Source: an uncultured Pseudogracilibacillus sp. (GTDB lineage: Bacteria; Bacillota; Bacilli; Bacillales; Amphibacillaceae). From it: 26,061 nt of DNA. The notes beneath the pieces were generated by a model. The model worked only from the letters and a program-made list of their open reading frames with translations, had not been told where the DNA came from and did no database searches. How positions within the stretch are numbered: position 1 is the first letter of the stretch; each line of letters begins with the position of its first letter. The stretch spans positions 1 to 26,061 of the forward strand of contig CALJVC010000046.1 in the NCBI GenBank assembly GCA_937974845.1. The letters are read 5' to 3'. The translations under genes were made by a program, and so were the position numbers. Shown piece by piece: positions 15,131-22,363 of the stretch.

Positions 15131-16390
15131 ATGAAAAAAAGAGCAAGGATTATTTTTCATGTCGATATGAACAGTTTCTATGCATCGGTAGAAATGGCCC
15201 ACAACCCTAGCCTAAAGGGAAAACCAGTCGCTATTGCTGGAAATCCTAAAGAACGTCGAGGCATTATCGTAACGAGTAGTTACGAGGCAAGGGCTAAAGG
15301 CGTGAAGACGACGATGCCTGTTTGGGAAGCTAAAAAACTTTGTCCTTCGCTGATCGTCCTTCCTCCAAATTTTCCCCTGTATCGGGAGATGTCTGCAAAA
15401 ATTTTCAAACGGCTTTCACAATTTACGGATATGATTGAACCGGTATCAATTGATGAAGGATATATGGATGTAACCGAACATCCAACACATCCGATTCAAT
15501 TAGCTAAGGATGTTCAACAAGCTCTCTTACATGAACTTGATATTCCTTGTAGCATTGGTATCGGGCCTAATAAGTTTTTAGCCAAGACAGCCTCAGATAT
15601 GAAAAAGCCACTTGGTATTACGATATTGAGAAAGAGAGATTTACCACAAAAGTTATGGCCATTACCGATTGAAGAGATGTACGGTGTTGGAAAGAAAACA
15701 GCAGAAAAAATGCGTGAATTACACATCCATACTATAGGCGATTTAGCGAAAACCGATGTCTATATTTTATCCCAAGTTCTTGGGGTGAACGGTGAAAGGC
15801 TCGTCCAACGAGCCAATGGTATCGATCCCCGCCGGGTCGATCCCGATTCAATTCATGAATTTAAAAGTATCGGTAATTCTACGACGTTACGCTTCGATAC
15901 AACGGATGAAGACAAAATTAAAAGTGTATTGGCGAAACTGACAGAACGGGTAGAAGAAAGATTAGCTCGTAGGAAACTGAAGGGAAAATCTGTTCAGCTC
16001 ATGATTCGTTACGCTAATCGAGAAACGATTACTCGTAGTAAAAAACTTCCAAAACATGTGCAAACAAAGGAAGAAATTTTGCCCGTTATTTTCCATCTAC
16101 TAGATAGGCATTGGAGTAAAAAGCCTGTTCGTCTTTTAGGAGTTACGGTACAAGATCTTTTAGAAGCAAAATATGTGGTTGAACAATTAGATTTATTCAC
16201 CTACCAAAAGAGACAACAAGAAGTGAAGATAGAAGAGACGGTTGCGAAGTTAAAGGAAAAGTATGGTTCCGATACTTTTGTTGATTGGGATGATGAGGAG
16301 ACAATCGAGGATATTCATGAAGAGAAGCTTTACCGTACTAGTTTTCAAAAGGATTTTTTAGATGATTATAAAGAGATGGCTGATGAGTAA
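15131..16390 (+). CDS. dinB: DNA polymerase IV (Y family, YqjH type)
   Basis: A translesion, error-prone polymerase acting at stalled replication forks. The 419 residues hold the metal-binding aspartate in FHVDMNSFYASVE (D12), the catalytic pair in SIDEGYMD (D108, E109), thumb helix-hairpin-helix motifs (GIGPNKFLAKTASDMKKP, YGVGKKTAEKM) and a little-finger domain. It ends with the beta-clamp-binding peptide QLDLF at 352-356. The ATG at 15131 has AGAGGAATGAGGA upstream. The motif SIDEGYMD matches YqjH-type DinB rather than the E. coli SIDEAYLD form. Last gene of the four-gene unit starting at mce. No LexA box is visible ahead of it, in keeping with the lack of clear SOS control of yqjH. Confidence 0.93.
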   Translation: MKKRARIIFHVDMNSFYASVEMAHNPSLKGKPVAIAGNPKERRGIIVTSSYEARAKGVKTTMPVWEAKKLCPSLIVLPPNFPLYREMSAKIFKRLSQFTDMIEPVSIDEGYMDVTEHPTHPIQLAKDVQQALLHELDIPCSIGIGPNKFLAKTASDMKKPLGITILRKRDLPQKLWPLPIEEMYGVGKKTAEKMRELHIHTIGDLAKTDVYILSQVLGVNGERLVQRANGIDPRRVDPDSIHEFKSIGNSTTLRFDTTDEDKIKSVLAKLTERVEERLARRKLKGKSVQLMIRYANRETITRSKKLPKHVQTKEEILPVIFHLLDRHWSKKPVRLLGVTVQDLLEAKYVVEQLDLFTYQKRQQEVKIEETVAKLKEKYGSDTFVDWDDEETIEDIHEEKLYRTSFQKDFLDDYKEMADE

Positions 16391-16398
16391 AGTCTACA

Positions 16399-16446
16399 CA
16401 CTCTACTGTTGCTGAGAATTACTTTCACAACAGTAGAGTGTTTTTT
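16399..16446 (+). terminator. Strong terminator after dinB
   Basis: CACTCTACTGTTG (16399-16411) and CAACAGTAGAGTG (16428-16440) form a perfect 13-bp stem with a 16-base loop, followed by TTTTTT. It ends the mce operon just before the convergent aldehyde dehydrogenase gene. Confidence 0.93.
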
Positions 16447-16462
16447 ATGAATAAAAGTTTAC

Positions 16463-17824
16463 CTACATTAAAAATGATTTTGCAATCGAACTTTTTATTT
16501 TACTACCAGGGTATCTCATCGGATTATCAAAAAGGGTCGTTTGTTTTAAGATGCTTTTCTTATGGGAGAAGGTTTCAAAACTATATTTCCCATGGTAGGC
16601 ACCAATTCCACTCGCTCCGACACCACCAAAGGGTAAGTAAGGGGTAGCCAAGTGATAGAGCGTATCGTTAACACAGCCACCGCCAAAAGAAATAGAAGAG
16701 AGGACTTTCTTTTCATTTTCTTTATTTTTCCCAAAATAATAGAGGGCTAATGGGCGGTCGTAAGCTTGAATTTTTGCTATAACTTCATCTATTTTTGAAT
16801 AGGAGAGAACTGGCAGAATAGGGCCGAAAATCTCTTCCTGCATAAGGGTATCTTCCCAATTAACGTCCGTAACAATCGTTGGTTCGATCATTAAATTTTC
16901 TTTACTAATTTCTCCACCGTAGAAAACCTTTGCTCCTTCAAGGAGTAAAGTGAGTCTTTCAAAATGCTGCTTGTTTATAATTCGACCGTATTCTTTATTG
17001 TTTAAAGGTTGGCGACTATATAGGCGTTGAATATGGTATTTTAAGGCACGTAAAAACTTCATATATATTTTTTCATGTACATAGACGTAATCAGGGGCTA
17101 CACAAGTCTGACCGGCATTCGTAAATTTACCCCAAGCGATACGCTTAGCCGATAAGGAAAGGGGAGCGTCTTCATCGACGATTGTTGGACTCTTTCCGCC
17201 AAGTTCTAAACTGACCGGCGTTAAATGCTTACTCGCTTTTTCCATAACGATTTTTCCAACTCGATTACTGCCAGTAAAGAAAATATAATCAAAACGCTGT
17301 GCCAAAAGTTCTTCGGTGACTTCCTTATCTCCCTCAATTACCATACAAACTTCCGGTGCAAAGGTATCATCTATCATTTCTTTTATCAAATTGGACGTAT
17401 GGACAGCAATTTCAGAAGGTTTTACAATGACTGTGTTACCGGCTGCAAGGGCTCCAACCATCGGTGCTATCGATAACTGAAGGGGATAGTTCCAAGGTGC
17501 GATGACTAACACTACTCCGTAAGGTTCGTATCGGATATAACTATTAGAACCTTTATGCGTTAAAGGTGTTGGTACTTCCTCATCTTCCATCCATTCTTTT
17601 AAATGTTTTAACGTAAATTCTATTTCTGTATGAAGTATACCGAGTTCCGTCGTAATTACTTCATGTTTTGACTTATTTAAATCTGCTTTTAAGGCACGGT
17701 AGATATCCTTTTCATATCGTTTTAACATCGCTTGTAGCTTTTGTAACTGCTCGATACGAAAGTTATAGTCCCGTGTTGCTCCACTCAAATGATATTTTCG
17801 TTGGCGTTCGACGATCTTTTGCAT
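16463..17824 (-). CDS. Class 3 aldehyde dehydrogenase (YwdH-like)
   Basis: A 453-residue NAD(P)-dependent aldehyde dehydrogenase of the short, class 3 type (about 450 residues, without the extra N-terminus of class 1/2). Visible are APWNYPLQL with N112, FTGSNRVGK (184-191), the general base E207 in LELGGKSP and the nucleophile C241 in NAGQTC. It resembles B. subtilis YwdH and fatty-aldehyde dehydrogenases. The C-terminus KSFLM is not clearly a membrane anchor. The ATG at 17822-17824 has AAAGGAG 10 bases upstream. It follows rnz by 21 bases in the same direction and is probably co-transcribed. In B. subtilis zwf and gnd lie between dinB and rnz, so this gene occupies their place. The substrate is unknown; long- or medium-chain aldehydes are likely from the family. 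Confidence 0.9.
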   Translation of the reverse strand: MQKIVERQRKYHLSGATRDYNFRIEQLQKLQAMLKRYEKDIYRALKADLNKSKHEVITTELGILHTEIEFTLKHLKEWMEDEEVPTPLTHKGSNSYIRYEPYGVVLVIAPWNYPLQLSIAPMVGALAAGNTVIVKPSEIAVHTSNLIKEMIDDTFAPEVCMVIEGDKEVTEELLAQRFDYIFFTGSNRVGKIVMEKASKHLTPVSLELGGKSPTIVDEDAPLSLSAKRIAWGKFTNAGQTCVAPDYVYVHEKIYMKFLRALKYHIQRLYSRQPLNNKEYGRIINKQHFERLTLLLEGAKVFYGGEISKENLMIEPTIVTDVNWEDTLMQEEIFGPILPVLSYSKIDEVIAKIQAYDRPLALYYFGKNKENEKKVLSSISFGGGCVNDTLYHLATPYLPFGGVGASGIGAYHGKYSFETFSHKKSILKQTTLFDNPMRYPGSKIKSSIAKSFLM

Positions 17825-17845
17825 CAGAGAACAGCTCCTTTATTT

Positions 17846-18766
17846 TTAGATGATGGAATAAGTAAATAAATCTTTGGCAATTTTCGTCGCTTTAAAAACC
17901 GATTGCGCCTCCTTTAAAAGATCCTGTAAACCATCTTGTTGATAACGAGATGATATATGGGTTAAAATTAATTGTTTTACCCTAGCTTCCTTTGCTAATC
18001 TCGCTGCATCGTAGGCTGTCGTATGAAAGTATTGATAGGCTAATTTTCGCTTCGATCGATCGAAGGTTGCTTCATGAACTAAGACATCGGACCCCTTGAT
18101 AAAAGAGGCGTAACTCGCATGATAACGCGTGTCTCCAAAAATAGAAACGATCTTCCCTTTTTTAGTTGGTCCGAGAAAATCTTTTCTTTCAATAATCCTG
18201 CCATCTTCTAGTTTGGTCAGTTCATTTTCTTTAATTTCTCGGTAAATGGGTCCTGGTTTGATACCTAACTCCATTAGCTTATCAACGAGTAATTCACCTA
18301 ATTGATCTTTTTCTGTGATTCGGTAGGCAAAGCTCAATATGTTATGGTCTAAAATTTTATTATGGACGATAAATCGCTCATCTTCGTAGACGATACCTTC
18401 TTCTTCTAACTCGACAAAGTGAATGGGGTAGGTCAGTTGGGTTTTACTTATTTTAAGACTAGTTTCTACAAAGGTTTGAATACCTTTTGGACCAAATATC
18501 GTTAGAGCTTCATCACCATCTAAAAAGGAACGACTGCTTAAGAGTCCAGGTAAACCAAAAATATGATCGCCATGTAGATGGGTAATAAAGATTTTTGATA
18601 TTTTTCGGGGTTTTAAAGTAGTTTTTAAAATTTGATGTTGCGTCGCTTCTCCACAATCGAAAAGCCATAATTCATTTATTTCGTGTAGTAAATTTAATAC
18701 AAGAGCAGAAACATTTCGAGCTTTAGATGGCATGCCAGCTCCTGTACCTAAAAAGGTAATCTCCAT
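17846..18766 (-). CDS. rnz: Ribonuclease Z (tRNA 3' endonuclease)
   Basis: Cuts the 3' trailer from tRNA precursors that lack an encoded CCA. The 306-residue protein is a metallo-beta-lactamase fold enzyme with the HxHxDH signature in THLHGDHIFGLPG, the tRNA-binding exosite region after about residue 150, and further metal ligands in FGDTR, HEATF and LTHISSRY. I chose the ATG at 18764-18766 (MEITFLGTGAGMPSK) because GAGGAG lies 9 bases upstream and the length matches B. subtilis Rnz (307). The frame extends 12 codons further to 18802 without any homology. First gene of the leftward rnz-aldehyde dehydrogenase unit, diverging from the mutT-like gene. Confidence 0.94.
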   Translation of the reverse strand: MEITFLGTGAGMPSKARNVSALVLNLLHEINELWLFDCGEATQHQILKTTLKPRKISKIFITHLHGDHIFGLPGLLSSRSFLDGDEALTIFGPKGIQTFVETSLKISKTQLTYPIHFVELEEEGIVYEDERFIVHNKILDHNILSFAYRITEKDQLGELLVDKLMELGIKPGPIYREIKENELTKLEDGRIIERKDFLGPTKKGKIVSIFGDTRYHASYASFIKGSDVLVHEATFDRSKRKLAYQYFHTTAYDAARLAKEARVKQLILTHISSRYQQDGLQDLLKEAQSVFKATKIAKDLFTYSII

Positions 18767-18808
18767 AAAACGTAACTCCTCACTCACATGATAAATAATC
18801 ATATTGGT

Positions 18809-18817
18809 ATTTTACCA
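18809..18817 (-). promoter_or_regulatory. Possible extended -10 promoter for rnz
   Basis: On the - strand TGG-TAAAAT (18817-18809) is an extended -10 element about 40 bases before the rnz ATG. No good -35 box lies upstream. Confidence 0.4.
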
Positions 18818-18865
18818 TAGAACTTCTCAGAACTTGATAGATATCTTTTTTACTAACGGCCGATC

Positions 18866-18894
18866 TTAACAAAAGCAAAAAATCCTGCTATGAT
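18866..18894 (+). promoter_or_regulatory. Sigma-A promoter for the mutT-helicase pair
   Basis: TTAACA (18866-18871) and TATGAT (18889-18894) are exactly 17 bases apart. Transcription would begin about 40 bases before the mutT ATG. Confidence 0.65.
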
Positions 18895-18941
18895 TGTTGT
18901 AAAGAAGTAAAGCAATAGCTGTGATATAAAGGAGAACCGAA

Positions 18942-19340
18942 ATGAAGAAAAACATTTATGTAGTAGGTGCAGTAATAGTTAAAGAAGGAAATATCTTCTG
19001 TGCCCAAAGGGGTTTGGAAAAAAGTTTACCAGGATTGTGGGAATTTCCTGGAGGGAAAATCGAAAAGGGTGAAAGTCCTGAGGAAGCCTTAAAAAGAGAA
19101 ATATTAGAAGAAATGGGTTGTGAAATAGAGGTTGGACGTCAAGTAGAACATACGGTATACGAATATGATTTTGGCATTGTTCATTTAACGACATATTATT
19201 GCCGTTTAACGAAAGGTGAGCCGGTTTTAACAGAACATATTGCTTCTAAATGGCTTCGGCCACAAGAATTAGATCAACTTGACTGGGCGCCGGCAGATAT
19301 TCCTGCTATCGAGAAGATTATGGAAGAAATGAGTTCCTAA
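18942..19340 (+). CDS. MutT-like Nudix (deoxy)nucleoside triphosphate pyrophosphohydrolase
   Basis: A 132-residue Nudix hydrolase. The box Gx5Ex7REUxEExGU is complete at residues 38-60 (GKIEKGE, then REILEEMG), preceded by the MutT-like GLWEFPGG. Length and sequence fit the MutT/NudG group that cleaves oxidised or non-canonical nucleoside triphosphates. Which nucleotide it prefers (8-oxo-dGTP, a cytidine nucleotide or another) cannot be told. The ATG at 18942 has AAAGGAGAACCGA upstream. It is separated by 15 bases from the following helicase gene and certainly co-transcribed. I leave the symbol blank because several Bacillus paralogues share this motif. Confidence 0.88.
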   Translation: MKKNIYVVGAVIVKEGNIFCAQRGLEKSLPGLWEFPGGKIEKGESPEEALKREILEEMGCEIEVGRQVEHTVYEYDFGIVHLTTYYCRLTKGEPVLTEHIASKWLRPQELDQLDWAPADIPAIEKIMEEMSS

Positions 19341-19355
19341 AAGGTGAGCTAGACG

Positions 19356-22229
19356 GTGCAAAAACAATTTACCCAATCACTTTACCATGGTTTCATTGAT
19401 CGAGAACGCTTTCGTAAGGCAAAGTATAGGCCGAAACTACTTACGAACAATCATAAGAAAAAAACAAATGTACTAACGACACTTCTTGAACAATTAGAAA
19501 CGAGTCAAGCTTTTTTCTTCGCTGTCGCTTTTATTACCGAAAGTGGCTTGGCTAGTTTGAAAGCGAAATTACATGATTTAAACCAAAAGGGCGTCAAGGG
19601 AAAAATTTTAACTTCTACTTTTTTACAATTTAATAAGCCGAAGGTTTTTAAAGAATTATTAAAACTTTCAAATGTTGAAGTAAGAATTGCTAATGTAGAA
19701 GGTTTTCATTCAAAGGGGTATATTTTTGAGCATAAGGATTATTATTCCTTAATTGTCGGGAGCTCGAATTTAACTGCTTCGGCTTTAAAACAAAATAAAG
19801 AATGGAACGTACAATTAAATTCTTTAGAAAACGGCGATATAATCCATCATTTTTTACAACAATTCACTTCCATGTGGGAAGAAGCTGTTCCTTTAACAGA
19901 AGCATGGATTGAAACGTATGAAAATCAATATCAATCACCCTTTACTGAAAAGAAGATTGCCGATTTCTCTCATGAATACATAGTTAATCGCTTAGAAGAT
20001 TCATTAAGCCTTCAGCCCAATAAAATGCAAAAGGCAGCTTTACATAATTTAAAGCAGATACGAAAACAAGGAGCAGAGCGTTCCCTAATTGTTTCAGCTA
20101 CAGGTACTGGTAAAACATATCTTTCGGCTTTCGATGTTCGACATTTTCAACCAAAGAGAATGCTTTTTATTGCCCATCGTGAACAAATTTTACAACAAGC
20201 AAAAGAAGATTACCATCGGGTGTTAGGAGGCGTAGCGAAGGATTTTGGAATACTTTCAGGAAATGTGAAAGACCTCGATCGAAAGTATTTGTTTGCTACC
20301 ATTCAAACGATTTCTAAACCGGAGATTTTAGAAAGTTTTCATCCAAAAGAGTTCGATTATATCGTCATCGATGAAGTGCATAAGGCAGGGGCTATGTCCT
20401 ATCAAAGAGTGATTGACTACTTCCAGCCAAACTTTTTGCTCGGTATGACGGCGACACCCGAAAGAACGGATCAATTCAATATTTACGAGCTCTTTGATTA
20501 TCAAATTGCCTATGAAATTAGATTACAAGAAGCTTTAGAGGAGGAAATGCTCTGTCCTTTTCATTATTTCGGTGTTACGGATTTTGAACATAACGGAGAA
20601 GTTATTAGTGATACAAGCCGATTAAGTCAATTAGTGACTAAAGAACGGGTTGACCATATTATTGAAAAAATTCGTTATTATGGTTTTTCTGGCGAGCAAT
20701 TAAAAGGCTTGATGTTTTGTAGCCGTAAACAAGAGGCCCGTCTATTATCAGAGGAATTAAACCGTAGAGGCTTTCGCACGGTCGCGCTAAGTGGAGAAGA
20801 TTCTCAAGAAGAGCGAGAAAGACAAATTAAACGTTTAGAAAATGGTTCTTTAGATTATATTTTAACTGTTGATATTTTTAACGAAGGAGTAGACATTCCG
20901 AGCGTAAACCAAATTGTTATGCTAAGACAAACAGAGTCGAGTATAGTCTTCATACAACAATTAGGTAGGGGACTTCGTAAGCACGAGTCAAAAGAGTTTT
21001 TGACTGTCATTGATTTTATTGGAAATTACAAAAACAACTATCTCATTCCGATAGCTTTAACAGGCGATCGTTCGCAAAATAAGGACTCTATTCGCCGGCG
21101 AACGAAAGAAATGACATATATCCAAGGTGTTTCTACAATTAATTTTGAAGAAGTAGCTCGTAAAAGAATCTTTGCTTCTATTACACAGACGAATTTAACA
21201 ACTTTAAAAATATTAAGGGAGTCCTATCAAGAATTAGAAGATAAATTAGGTAGAATACCGTCTCTATATGATTTTATTCGTTACCATTCTATCGATCCCG
21301 AAGTTATTGTTCAAAAACACCAAAATTATTATCTATTTCTAAAAAGAATTGGAAAGCAAGTTCCTTTACTTTCTGAGTATGAATCCGCAGTATTAACGAT
21401 GCTATCAGCTGAAATCCTTAATGGTAAACGAAAGCATGAGGTTATTTTTTTCCATCAACTTTTAGAAAACGATACAATAGAAAAAGAACAGCTTCTATCG
21501 CTTTTAAAAGAAGAGGGTTGTTACGCAGAGGATGAAATTTTAGATTCCTTAGAAAGGGTATTTACCTTAGAGTTTTTCAATGAACAAACGAAGAAAAAGT
21601 ACGGTAATCTACCATTGATTGATATAGAGGAAGGGAACTTTAGCTTAAGTAGTAAATTACGACAGCATTTACGTAACTGTCCGTCTTTTGAAGCATATGT
21701 AAAAGATATTATCACTTGCGCCTTCGCTAAAAGCAATGATTACGATTCTACATACCCTCTAACCTTATATAAAAAATATACACGTAAAGAAGTATGTAAA
21801 TTATTAAATTGGGAAAAGGATGAAAGTTCGACGATTTATGGTTACCGTGTTAAACATGGTACATGCCCTATTTTTATCACCTATCATAAAGACGACCGGA
21901 TCGAATCGAGTATTAAATATGAAGACGAATTGCTTCAAGAAGATTTATTGCGATGGTTTACAAAACCAAATCGTACCTTACAATCACCTGAAGTAAAACA
22001 AATTATAGAGGCAGAACAAAACGGTATTGAACTACATGTATTCATAAAAAAGAACGACGATGAAGGGGTAGATTTTTACTACCTTGGAAAAGCAGTACCA
22101 CTTCAAGAACGGATAAAAGAATTAGAAAAAGTAAATGAAAAAGGAAAAAAACAACCTATTGTAGAGATGGAACTACTTTTAGAACAGCCAGTTGAACATC
22201 AATTATATCAATATTTACATTTTGAATAA
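19356..22229 (+). CDS. PLD-nuclease / SF2 helicase / DUF3427 fusion protein
   Basis: A 957-residue multidomain protein likely to bind and remodel or cut DNA. The N-terminus (about 30-200) is a phospholipase D-like nuclease domain with one HxK motif, H118-S-K120, and GSSN at 135-138. A superfamily 2 helicase core (about 220-580) follows: Walker A GTGKT at 250-254, DEVH at 339-342, GMTATPER, DIFNEGVDIPSVN and the arginine-finger motif QLGRGLRKH near 535-543. The last 350 residues, with TRKEVCKLLNWEKDESSTIYGY, correspond to DUF3427. The start is GTG at 19356, preceded by AAAAGGTGAG at good spacing. Proteins of this architecture (SSL2-like) are scattered in Firmicutes and suspected of roles in DNA repair or phage defence; no function is established that I know of. 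It is co-transcribed with the Nudix gene and sits before mutS. Confidence 0.88.
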   Translation: MQKQFTQSLYHGFIDRERFRKAKYRPKLLTNNHKKKTNVLTTLLEQLETSQAFFFAVAFITESGLASLKAKLHDLNQKGVKGKILTSTFLQFNKPKVFKELLKLSNVEVRIANVEGFHSKGYIFEHKDYYSLIVGSSNLTASALKQNKEWNVQLNSLENGDIIHHFLQQFTSMWEEAVPLTEAWIETYENQYQSPFTEKKIADFSHEYIVNRLEDSLSLQPNKMQKAALHNLKQIRKQGAERSLIVSATGTGKTYLSAFDVRHFQPKRMLFIAHREQILQQAKEDYHRVLGGVAKDFGILSGNVKDLDRKYLFATIQTISKPEILESFHPKEFDYIVIDEVHKAGAMSYQRVIDYFQPNFLLGMTATPERTDQFNIYELFDYQIAYEIRLQEALEEEMLCPFHYFGVTDFEHNGEVISDTSRLSQLVTKERVDHIIEKIRYYGFSGEQLKGLMFCSRKQEARLLSEELNRRGFRTVALSGEDSQEERERQIKRLENGSLDYILTVDIFNEGVDIPSVNQIVMLRQTESSIVFIQQLGRGLRKHESKEFLTVIDFIGNYKNNYLIPIALTGDRSQNKDSIRRRTKEMTYIQGVSTINFEEVARKRIFASITQTNLTTLKILRESYQELEDKLGRIPSLYDFIRYHSIDPEVIVQKHQNYYLFLKRIGKQVPLLSEYESAVLTMLSAEILNGKRKHEVIFFHQLLENDTIEKEQLLSLLKEEGCYAEDEILDSLERVFTLEFFNEQTKKKYGNLPLIDIEEGNFSLSSKLRQHLRNCPSFEAYVKDIITCAFAKSNDYDSTYPLTLYKKYTRKEVCKLLNWEKDESSTIYGYRVKHGTCPIFITYHKDDRIESSIKYEDELLQEDLLRWFTKPNRTLQSPEVKQIIEAEQNGIELHVFIKKNDDEGVDFYYLGKAVPLQERIKELEKVNEKGKKQPIVEMELLLEQPVEHQLYQYLHFE

Positions 22230-22251
22230 TTTTTTGATTGTAAAGGATAAA

Positions 22252-22285
22252 ACACGGCGCTCAGATTGCGCCGTGTATTGTTTAA
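22252..22285 (+). terminator. Terminator after the helicase gene
   Basis: ACACGGCGC (22252-22260) and GCGCCGTGT (22268-22276) form a perfect 9-bp GC-rich stem with a 7-base loop, followed by the moderately T-rich ATTGTTTAAG. It separates the mutT-helicase unit from mutS. Confidence 0.83.
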
Positions 22286-22299
22286 GTTTATAAGCAACT

Positions 22300-22328
22300 T
22301 TTATCCTCATTTCTATCTATGATATAAT
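22300..22328 (+). promoter_or_regulatory. Promoter for mutSL
   Basis: A perfect -10 TATAAT at 22323-22328 has a weak -35 TTTATC at 22300-22305, 17 bases apart. A TTGACA at 22332 has no partner -10 box and is probably chance. Confidence 0.55.
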
Positions 22329-22363
22329 AGATTGACAACCTAGATACTAGTGGAGGCTCTGAA

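Noticed and set aside
18767..18802. Upstream start for rnz at 18802
   Set aside because: The extra 12 residues match no RNase Z and GAGGAG is positioned for the ATG at 18766.
22332..22337. TTGACA after the mutS -10 box as a -35 element
   Set aside because: No -10-like hexamer lies 16-18 bases downstream; that stretch is the ribosome binding site.
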